From Pseudomonas sp. (GTDB taxonomy: Bacteria; Pseudomonadota; Gammaproteobacteria; Pseudomonadales; Pseudomonadaceae): DNA of 5,075 nucleotides. The DNA is taken from assembly GCA_030654635.1 (NCBI GenBank), contig JAURXE010000629.1, positions 1-5,075 on the forward strand. The letters run 5' to 3'. Position 1 is the stretch's first letter, and each line of letters starts with the position of its first letter. Below the pieces are notes generated by a model, which was not told the origin of the DNA, did not search any database, and saw only the letters and a list, made by a program, of their open reading frames with translations. This document shows, one piece after another, positions 1-5,075 of this stretch. Position numbers and translations under genes: made by a program.

Positions 1-1004
1 TGCTGGCCATGCTCGGCAGCCAGCAAGTGCGCCCGGTTATCGGCGCCGTTGAGTCTGCTAGCTTGGCTGCCAGTGCAGGCCTGGTAGCAGGTCAAGAGTT
101 GGTGGCGGTTGATGGCGAGCCGGTCAGCGGTTGGGCTGCGGTTAATCTGCAGTTGGTTCGGCGTTTGGGTGAGAGCGGCACGCTTGAGGTGTTGGTACGT
201 GAGGCGGATTCCAATGTAGAAACCGCTCATCAATTGCAGTTGAGTGGTTGGTTGCAAGGTGTGGCTGAGCCTGATCCGATTACTGCGCTGGGGATTGCAC
301 CGTGGCGCCCTGAGATCCCACCGTTGCTGGCCGAGTTTGACCCTGAAGGCCCGGCTCAGGCTGCGGGGCTCAAGGTAGGTGATCTGTTGTTGGCGCTTAA
401 CGGCGCGCCACTTACCCAATGGCAGCAAGTGGTCGAGCGTGTGCGTGGCTTGGCTGGGCAGCGAGTGCTGTTCAGCGTGCAGCGTTCCAGTCAAGTTATC
501 GAAGTGCCGGTGACACTGGCCGTGCGCGGTGATGACAAGGCCCGTAGTGGTTATCTAGGCGCTGGCGTGCAGGCTCCCAAGTGGCCGGCGGAGATGCTTC
601 GCGAGGTTAGCTTCAATCCGGCTGAAGCCGTGGTTGAAGGCTTGCGACGCACCTGGACCATGAGTGTGCTGACCCTTGATTCAATGAAAAAAATGCTGAT
701 TGGCGAGCTCTCGGTAAAAAACTTGAGTGGGCCGATAACCATTGCTAAAGTGGCGGGCGCTTCTGCTCAGTCGGGTTTTGGGGACTTTCTTAATTTCCTC
801 GCTTATCTGAGCATTAGCTTGGGGGTGCTGAATTTATTGCCAATACCCGTGCTGGATGGGGGGCATCTGCTGTTTTATCTGGTCGAGTGGGCCCGTGGGC
901 GCCCCTTGTCAGAACGGGTGCAAGCGTGGGGCATGCAAATCGGTATCAGTATGATCGTCGGCATAATGCTGCTCGCCTTGGTGAACGATCTGGGGCGGCT
1001 CTAA
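1..1004 (+). CDS. rseP: RseP/MucP site-2 zinc metalloprotease, 5'-truncated
   Basis: This is an inner-membrane intramembrane protease. In the envelope stress response it makes the second cut in the anti-sigma factor (RseA in E. coli, MucA in Pseudomonas), freeing the RpoE/AlgU sigma factor. The reading frame is open from base 3 to the TAA at 1002-1004, giving 333 residues of a family usually near 450, so the first membrane helix and the HExxH zinc motif lie to the left. Two PDZ domains can be seen: about 30-250 (RPVIGAVE, then AGLVAGQELVAVDGEPV) and about 290-530 (PEGPAQAAGLKVGDLLLALNG). After these come a hydrophobic segment with NLLPIPVLDGGH, whose Asp at 855-857 is the expected third zinc ligand, and a last helix at about 930-985 (GMQIGISMIVGIMLLALV). 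The ATG at 9 is internal, because the frame continues upstream and family alignment needs more N-terminus. bamA follows 87 bases later, the usual neighbour. Tandem PDZ plus LDGG makes the family assignment very secure. Confidence 0.96.
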   Translation, partial: LAMLGSQQVRPVIGAVESASLAASAGLVAGQELVAVDGEPVSGWAAVNLQLVRRLGESGTLEVLVREADSNVETAHQLQLSGWLQGVAEPDPITALGIAPWRPEIPPLLAEFDPEGPAQAAGLKVGDLLLALNGAPLTQWQQVVERVRGLAGQRVLFSVQRSSQVIEVPVTLAVRGDDKARSGYLGAGVQAPKWPAEMLREVSFNPAEAVVEGLRRTWTMSVLTLDSMKKMLIGELSVKNLSGPITIAKVAGASAQSGFGDFLNFLAYLSISLGVLNLLPIPVLDGGHLLFYLVEWARGRPLSERVQAWGMQIGISMIVGIMLLALVNDLGRL

Positions 1005-1010
1005 GTCGCA
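983..1010 (+). promoter_or_regulatory. Weak candidate AlgU/RpoE-type promoter before bamA
   Basis: GAACGA (983-988), 17 bases, then TCGCA (1006-1010) resembles the extracytoplasmic-stress promoter pattern GAACTT-N16/17-TCTGA. It keeps the GAAC core and the TC of the -10. The match is partial, and the -35 half lies within the last codons of rseP. In E. coli an RpoE promoter feeds bamA-skp, so an equivalent is plausible here, but this site could easily be chance. Confidence 0.15.
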
Positions 1011-1032
1011 AGCACAAGCTGTAAGCCTGTTT

Positions 1033-1060
1033 TTGAATCTGCCGCCTTTTGCAGTAGATT
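1033..1060 (+). promoter_or_regulatory. Weak candidate sigma-70-like promoter before bamA
   Basis: TTGAAT (1033-1038) and TAGATT (1055-1060) are separated by 16 bases. Each hexamer matches the housekeeping consensus at 4 of 6 positions. It lies in the 87-base rseP-bamA gap and would start transcription close to the bamA ribosome binding site, leaving a very short leader. Such matches are common by chance in this AT-richer gap. Confidence 0.15.
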
Positions 1061-1081
1061 TTTATTGTCAGTTAATAAAAG

Positions 1082-1087
1082 AAAGGA
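1082..1087 (+). promoter_or_regulatory. Ribosome binding site that fixes the bamA start
   Basis: AAAGGA ends four bases before the ATG at 1092. It supports that ATG over the in-frame TTG at 1065, which has no Shine-Dalgarno and would put a charged stretch (SVNKRKDF) in front of a normal signal peptide. The rest of the 1005-1091 gap is AT-rich and holds no gene. Confidence 0.8.
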
Positions 1088-1091
1088 CTTC

Positions 1092-3497
1092 ATGAAACGT
1101 CTGCTCCTAACTGCGGTGCTCGCCGCACTGATGATCACTGAAGTTCACGCTGAGTCCTTCACTGTCTCCGATATCCGTGTCAACGGTCTGCAGCGGGTTT
1201 CCGCTGGCAGCGTGTTCGGCGCTTTGCCGGTTAACGTCGGCGAGAAAGTCGATGACCGGCAGTTGGTTGAAGCGACCCGCGCGTTGTTTAAAACCGGTTT
1301 CTTCCAAGATATCCAGCTCGGTCGCGATGGCGATGTGCTGATTGTGAGTGTGGTTGAGCGGCCTTCGATCTCCGGTATCGAGATTGAAGGTAACAAGGCG
1401 ATTAAAACTGAAGACCTGCTCAAGGGTTTGACTCAGTCGGGTCTGGCTGAAGGCGAAATTTTCCAGCGCGCCACCCTCGAAGGCGTGCGTAATGAATTAC
1501 ACCGCCAATACGTATCCCAGGGCCGCTACTCGGCTGAAATTGAAGCTGAAGTGGTACCACAGCCGCGCAACCGCGTAGCGCTGAAGATCAATATCAACGA
1601 AGGCTCGGTTGCTGCCATTCAACATATTAACGTGGTTGGCAACAGCGTATTCAGCGATGAAGACTTGGGCGATTTGTTTGAGCTGAAGACCACCAACTGG
1701 TTGTCGTTCTTCAAAAGCGACGATAAATATTCGCGGGAAAAACTCTCCGGTGACTTGGAGCGCTTGCGTTCTTACTACCTCGATCGCGGCTATATCCATA
1801 TGGATATCACCTCGACCCAGGTATCCATCACCCCAGACAAGCAACACGTTTACATCACGGTTAACGTCAATGAAGGCGATAAATACACCGTCAGTGACGT
1901 AAAGCTCAGTGGTGACCTCAAGGTGCCTGAGCAAGAGTTGAAGGCGTTGTTGCTGGTGCAACCGGGTCAAGTGTTCTCGCGCAAGCTGATGACCACCACG
2001 TCAGAGTTGCTGACTCGGCGCTTGGGTAATGATGGTTATACATTTGCCAACGTCAACGGCATACCTGAAGCCAATGACGATAACAATACGGTAGCCATTA
2101 CCTTTGTGGTCGACCCGTCTAAGCGGGCTTACGTTAACCGGATTAACTTCCGTGGTAACACCAAGACTGAAGACGAAGTGTTGCGCCGCGAAATGCGCCA
2201 GATGGAAGACGGTTGGGCCTCGACTTACCTGATTGATCAATCCAAGGTGCGTTTGGAGCGTCTGGGTTACTTCAAGGAAGTAACAGTCGAAACCCCGAAA
2301 GTACCGGGCAGTGATGATCTGGTTGACGTGAACTACAGCGTTGAAGAACAAGCCTCTGGTTCTATTACCGCTAGCGTTGGTTTTGCCCAGAATGCCGGTT
2401 TGATCCTCGGTGGTTCGATCAGTCAGAACAACTTCCTCGGTACCGGTAACAAGGTTAACTTCGGCGTCACTCGCAGTGAGTATCAGAGCGCGGTGAACTT
2501 CGGCTTCGTTGACCCTTACTGGACAGTCGATGGCGTCAGCTTGGGCTACAACGCCTTCTTCCGTAAGACTGATTACGATGAGCTGAACACTGACGTATCG
2601 AGCTATGCGATCGACAGCAAGGGTGTTGGCGCAACCATTGGTTACCCGCTCACTGAAACGTCTCGGCTGACCTATGGCTTGACCGTGCAGCAGGATGATT
2701 TAAGTACCGGTAGCTATACCGTGCAGCAGATTCAGGATTTTATCGTTCAGGAAGGCGGTAGTTTCACTAACTTTAAAGCTTCGGTGGGTTGGTCCGATTC
2801 AACCTTGAACAAAGGTGTACTTGCGACCCGCGGTAATTCGCAAAGTGTGGTGCTGCAGGCCACGGTGCCAGGCAGTGATTTGTCGTTCTTCAAGTTGGAT
2901 TACCGTGGTCAGGTGTTTAAACCACTGACCCAGGCTACCACCTTGCGCTTCCATACTGAATTGGGCTATGGCGATGGCTACGGTTCGAGCAATGGTTTGC
3001 CATTCTATGAAAACTACTATGCCGGTGGCTTTGGTTCGGTTCGCGGTTTCCAAGACAGTTCGTTAGGCCCAAGAAGTACCCCGAGCCGAGCTTATCCAAA
3101 CCAGCCGGTAAACAGCCCGGCTAACGTTAATGGTTATAATCCAGAAACGGGTATTTACACTGATCCGGATCAGGACCCGCTGCCCTTCGGTGGTAACGTA
3201 CTGGTTCAGGGTGGCGCTGAGTTGCTGTTCCCGCTGCCATTTATCAAGGATCAGACCTCGCTGCGCACCTCGTTGTTTTTGGACGTCGGTAACGTCTTCC
3301 AGACCAATTGCGACAGTAGTTATGAAGCTGGCGAGTGCAGTAATCCCAATCTGGGCGACTTGGCTATTTCCACCGGTGTTGGTCTGACATGGATTACCGG
3401 CTTTGGCCCGCTGAGCTTCAGTCTGGCTGCACCTATCAAGAAACCGGATAACGCCGAAACCCAGATATTCCAGTTCTCCCTCGGCCAAACATTTTAA
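1092..3497 (+). CDS. bamA: BamA (Opr86/YaeT/Omp85) outer-membrane assembly factor
   Basis: BamA is the central subunit of the BAM complex. It sits in the outer membrane and folds and inserts beta-barrel proteins delivered by periplasmic chaperones. From the ATG at 1092 the protein is 801 residues, close to the 810 of E. coli BamA. A signal peptide (MKRLLLTAVLAALMITEVHA) should be cleaved after A20. Five POTRA repeats follow: about 22-90, 91-170, 171-263, 264-343 and 344-420. Their recurring strands include IEIEGNKAI, INVVGNSVF, VKLSGDLKV and INFRGNTKT. The 16-stranded barrel covers about 422-801. It carries the Omp85 signature VRGF at 650-653 in loop 6 and ends in FQFSLGQTF, with the terminal aromatic of a beta-signal. 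Loop 6 is Pro/Asn-rich, and C740 and C749 lie in a later extracellular loop. The chaperone gene skp follows directly, matching function. Length, repeats and motif leave no real alternative. Confidence 0.98.
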   Translation: MKRLLLTAVLAALMITEVHAESFTVSDIRVNGLQRVSAGSVFGALPVNVGEKVDDRQLVEATRALFKTGFFQDIQLGRDGDVLIVSVVERPSISGIEIEGNKAIKTEDLLKGLTQSGLAEGEIFQRATLEGVRNELHRQYVSQGRYSAEIEAEVVPQPRNRVALKININEGSVAAIQHINVVGNSVFSDEDLGDLFELKTTNWLSFFKSDDKYSREKLSGDLERLRSYYLDRGYIHMDITSTQVSITPDKQHVYITVNVNEGDKYTVSDVKLSGDLKVPEQELKALLLVQPGQVFSRKLMTTTSELLTRRLGNDGYTFANVNGIPEANDDNNTVAITFVVDPSKRAYVNRINFRGNTKTEDEVLRREMRQMEDGWASTYLIDQSKVRLERLGYFKEVTVETPKVPGSDDLVDVNYSVEEQASGSITASVGFAQNAGLILGGSISQNNFLGTGNKVNFGVTRSEYQSAVNFGFVDPYWTVDGVSLGYNAFFRKTDYDELNTDVSSYAIDSKGVGATIGYPLTETSRLTYGLTVQQDDLSTGSYTVQQIQDFIVQEGGSFTNFKASVGWSDSTLNKGVLATRGNSQSVVLQATVPGSDLSFFKLDYRGQVFKPLTQATTLRFHTELGYGDGYGSSNGLPFYENYYAGGFGSVRGFQDSSLGPRSTPSRAYPNQPVNSPANVNGYNPETGIYTDPDQDPLPFGGNVLVQGGAELLFPLPFIKDQTSLRTSLFLDVGNVFQTNCDSSYEAGECSNPNLGDLAISTGVGLTWITGFGPLSFSLAAPIKKPDNAETQIFQFSLGQTF

Positions 3498-3516
3498 TCA
3501 GCGTTTAATTTTTACT

Positions 3517-3541
3517 AACGACAACAGTTTCGTTGCAGGAG
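3517..3541 (+). promoter_or_regulatory. skp ribosome binding site with a small upstream hairpin
   Basis: AGGAG (3537-3541) lies seven bases before the GTG at 3549 and is the best Shine-Dalgarno in the window, which decides the skp start. Just upstream, AACGA (3517-3521) can pair with TCGTT (3530-3534) around an eight-base loop. That stem is only five pairs and A/T-rich at its ends, so a regulatory role is unproven. The remainder of the 3498-3548 gap is AT-rich, with no convincing terminator or promoter. Confidence 0.7.
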
Positions 3542-3548
3542 TGACAAA

Positions 3549-4052
3549 GTGCGTAAGTTGACTCAATTGGTTCTGTGCATGGCAGCTTTGATGGCCACTC
3601 CAGCTTTCGCTGAGATGAAAATCGCAGTTATGAACTATCAAATGGCGCTACTGGAGTCCGACTCCGCCAAGCGTTATGCGGTCGATGCCGAGAAGAAATT
3701 TGGTCCGCAGCTGACCAAATTGAAGTCGTTGGAAAGCGGCGCTAAAAGCATTCAAGATAAGTTGGTTAAAGGTGGCGAGAAAATGCAGCAAGGCGAGCGT
3801 GAGCGCCTTGAGCTGGAATTTAAGCAAAAAGCCCGCGACTTCCAATTTCAGTCCAAAGAGCTGAATGAAGCCAAAGCCATTGCTGACCGTGAAATGCTTA
3901 AACAGTTGAAACCAAAACTCGATAAAGCGGTGGAAGAAGTTATCAAGCAAGGCAACTATGACTTGGTACTTGAGCGTGGTGCGGTGGTTGATGTTAAGCC
4001 GCAGTACGACATCACCCGCCAAGTTATTGAGCGCATGAATCAGCAGCGTTAA
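3549..4052 (+). CDS. skp: Skp/OmpH periplasmic chaperone
   Basis: Skp (named OmpH in Pseudomonas annotation) is a trimeric periplasmic holdase. It grips unfolded outer-membrane proteins between helical tentacles and hands them to the BAM complex. The protein is 167 residues, near the 161 of E. coli Skp. The GTG start is chosen from the AGGAG seven bases upstream and because it gives a complete signal peptide ([21 protein letters not shown]), cleaved after A21. The mature protein opens with the strand [19 protein letters not shown] typical of the trimer core. A long Lys/Glu/Gln-rich helical region runs from about 40 to 134 with coiled-coil character and many lysines, and the closing core strand and helix are at about 135-167 ([13 protein letters not shown], then [14 protein letters not shown]). 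It lies between bamA and lpxD in the standard order. C10 does not make it a lipoprotein, because the preceding residue is Leu and the residues do not form a lipobox. Confidence 0.95.
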   Translation: MRKLTQLVLCMAALMATPAFAEMKIAVMNYQMALLESDSAKRYAVDAEKKFGPQLTKLKSLESGAKSIQDKLVKGGEKMQQGERERLELEFKQKARDFQFQSKELNEAKAIADREMLKQLKPKLDKAVEEVIKQGNYDLVLERGAVVDVKPQYDITRQVIERMNQQR

Positions 4053-4054
4053 TT

Positions 4055-5075
4055 ATGAGCGCGGTAGTTTTTACTCTCGGCCAGTTGGCTGAACGTCTGG
4101 GCGCTACCTTACGCGGCGCCACGGACAAACAGATCAGCGGCCTGGCGACCTTGCAAGAGGCACAAGCGGGGCAGCTGAGTTTTTTGGCCAATCCGCAATA
4201 TCGCAAATACCTGGCCGATACCCAAGCCGCCGCTTTGCTGCTGACGCCAGCGGACGCTGAGGGTTACGCAGGCGACGCCTTGCTGGTGGCCAATCCCTAT
4301 CTGGCCTATGCGCAACTGTCCCATCTGTTTGATCGCAAGCCAGTAGCGGCTGCCGGTGTGCATCCGACCGCGCTGATTGCGACCGATGCACAGGTGCATG
4401 CCAGTGCCAGTATTGGCGCTTATGTGGTGATTGAGAGTGCTGCGCAGATTGGTGCCGGCGTGAGCATTGGTGCCCACTGCTTTATTGGTGCACGCTCGCA
4501 GATCGATGCGGATGGCTGGCTCGCGCCGCGCGTTACCCTTTATCACGACGTGCGCATTGGCAAGCGGGTGGTAATTCAGTCCGGTGCAGTGCTGGGCGCC
4601 GATGGTTTTGGTTTTGCCAACGAGAAAGGTATCTGGCAGAAGATTGCCCAGATCGGCGGCGTCACCTTGGGCGATGACGTTGAAGTTGGCGCCAATACCA
4701 CCATCGATCGCGGCGCGCTGGCCGATACCATTATCGGCAACGGCGTGAAGCTGGATAACCAGATCATGGTCGCGCACAACGTGCAGATCGGTGATCACAC
4801 GGCGATGGCGGGTGGTGCGGGTATTTCCGGCAGCAGCAAGGTCGGTAAGCATTGCATGATCGCGGGCCGGGCGGGTTTGGTCGGGCATATCGAAGTTTGC
4901 GATAACGTCTTCATTACCGGCATGACCATGATCACCCGTTCTATTACCGAGCCGGGCTCATACTCCTCGGGTACGGCCATGCAGCCTTCGGCCGAGTGGC
5001 GCAAAAGTGCCACGCGTTTTCGCCAGTTAGATGACATGGCTAAACGTTTGCAACAACTCGAAAAACGTCTGGCAG
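4055..5075 (+). CDS. lpxD: LpxD, UDP-3-O-acylglucosamine N-acyltransferase, 3'-truncated
   Basis: LpxD catalyses the third step of lipid A synthesis in the cytoplasm. It moves an R-3-hydroxyacyl chain from acyl carrier protein to the 2-amino group of UDP-3-O-acyl-glucosamine. The frame is open from the ATG at 4055 to the window end, giving 340 residues with no stop. E. coli LpxD has 341 and Pseudomonas proteins are slightly longer, so little is missing. An N-terminal uridine-binding domain (about 1-100) includes [13 protein letters not shown], with F43 and Y49 in the place of the residues that stack on or hold the nucleotide. Hexapeptide repeats of a left-handed beta-helix follow at about 102-285, with many IGAxV-type turns. 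Catalytic His is H241 in VAHNVQIG, after [10 protein letters not shown]292 aligns with the E. coli chain-length ruler M290. A C-terminal helix starts near 312. The start is two bases past the skp stop with no evident Shine-Dalgarno, suggesting coupled translation. fabZ and lpxA would be expected next. Confidence 0.96.
   Translation, partial: MSAVVFTLGQLAERLGATLRGATDKQISGLATLQEAQAGQLSFLANPQYRKYLADTQAAALLLTPADAEGYAGDALLVANPYLAYAQLSHLFDRKPVAAAGVHPTALIATDAQVHASASIGAYVVIESAAQIGAGVSIGAHCFIGARSQIDADGWLAPRVTLYHDVRIGKRVVIQSGAVLGADGFGFANEKGIWQKIAQIGGVTLGDDVEVGANTTIDRGALADTIIGNGVKLDNQIMVAHNVQIGDHTAMAGGAGISGSSKVGKHCMIAGRAGLVGHIEVCDNVFITGMTMITRSITEPGSYSSGTAMQPSAEWRKSATRFRQLDDMAKRLQQLEKRLA

Noticed and set aside
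9..11. ATG at base 9 as a true start giving a short PDZ protein
   Set aside because: The frame is open to the window edge, and the sequence continues RseP, which needs about 115 more N-terminal residues including HExxH.
1039..1066. CTGC/GCAG dyad followed by a T-rich run, resembling a terminator between rseP and bamA
   Set aside because: The stem is only four pairs with an eight-base loop and the T-run is interrupted, so it is too weak for an intrinsic terminator.
1065..1091. In-frame upstream TTG start that would lengthen BamA to 810 residues
   Set aside because: It has no ribosome binding site and would place charged residues ahead of a standard signal peptide. The ATG at 1092 has AAAGGA at good spacing and matches the family N-terminus.
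1497..1970. Open frame of 157 codons on the - strand inside bamA
   Set aside because: It is antisense to well-conserved POTRA-coding sequence and has no recognisable motif, so it looks like a shadow frame.
3130..3387. Alternative + frame of 85 codons inside bamA
   Set aside because: It overlaps the conserved BamA barrel in another frame, and its Arg/Ser/Cys-rich product looks like an out-of-frame reading.
3549..3581. Possible lipoprotein signal at C10 of Skp
   Set aside because: The preceding residues LVL do not form a lipobox, since the position before Cys should be Gly, Ala or Ser. A normal signal peptidase I site, TPAFA, follows.
4109..4888. Long open frame of 259 codons on the - strand
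   Set aside because: It is antisense to lpxD, whose frame encodes a full LpxD fold. The opposite-strand protein is His/Asn/Thr-rich with no recognisable domain and no ribosome binding site, as expected for the shadow of hexapeptide-repeat codons.
4400..4910. Recurring ATTGGTGC/ATCGG-like units in lpxD as a DNA repeat
   Set aside because: They reflect the hexapeptide repeats of the LpxD beta-helix at protein level and are not a separate DNA element.

Overview
The window is a stretch of core chromosome from a gammaproteobacterium, almost certainly Pseudomonas or a close relative. The gene order rseP-bamA-skp(ompH)-lpxD is the conserved envelope-biogenesis cluster of gammaproteobacteria. The BamA protein agrees closely with what I recall of Pseudomonas Opr86/BamA, including the signal-peptide style, the C-terminal SLGQTF end and the NTKTEDEVLRREMRQ stretch. 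By eye the GC content is moderate and third codon positions are less GC-rich than in P. aeruginosa, which suggests a lower-GC member of the group. I cannot name the species.

Layout, all on the + strand: (1) the 3' two thirds of rseP (mucP), ending at 1004, with the catalytic HExxH outside the window; (2) an 87-base gap with the bamA ribosome binding site and only weak promoter candidates; (3) complete bamA, 1092-3497; (4) a 51-base gap with a strong Shine-Dalgarno; (5) complete skp/ompH, 3549-4052, starting at GTG; (6) lpxD from 4055, two bases after the skp stop, running off the right end with probably only a few to about fifteen codons missing. No gap exceeds 300 bases, and I see no genes on the - strand.

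The four products act at successive points in building and guarding the outer membrane. RseP is the site-2 protease that senses envelope damage and frees the envelope-stress sigma factor. BamA is the outer-membrane insertase that folds beta-barrels. Skp is the periplasmic chaperone that carries unfolded barrels to BamA. LpxD makes a lipid A precursor for the outer leaflet. The tight spacing fits co-transcription, and skp to lpxD looks translationally coupled.

I found no undescribed system, mobile element, CRISPR array, RNA gene or foreign insertion. The points worth a second look are small: a cysteine pair in the last long extracellular loop of BamA, variation next to the acyl-chain ruler residue in LpxD, an apparently leader-dependent lpxD start, and low-confidence promoter and hairpin candidates.
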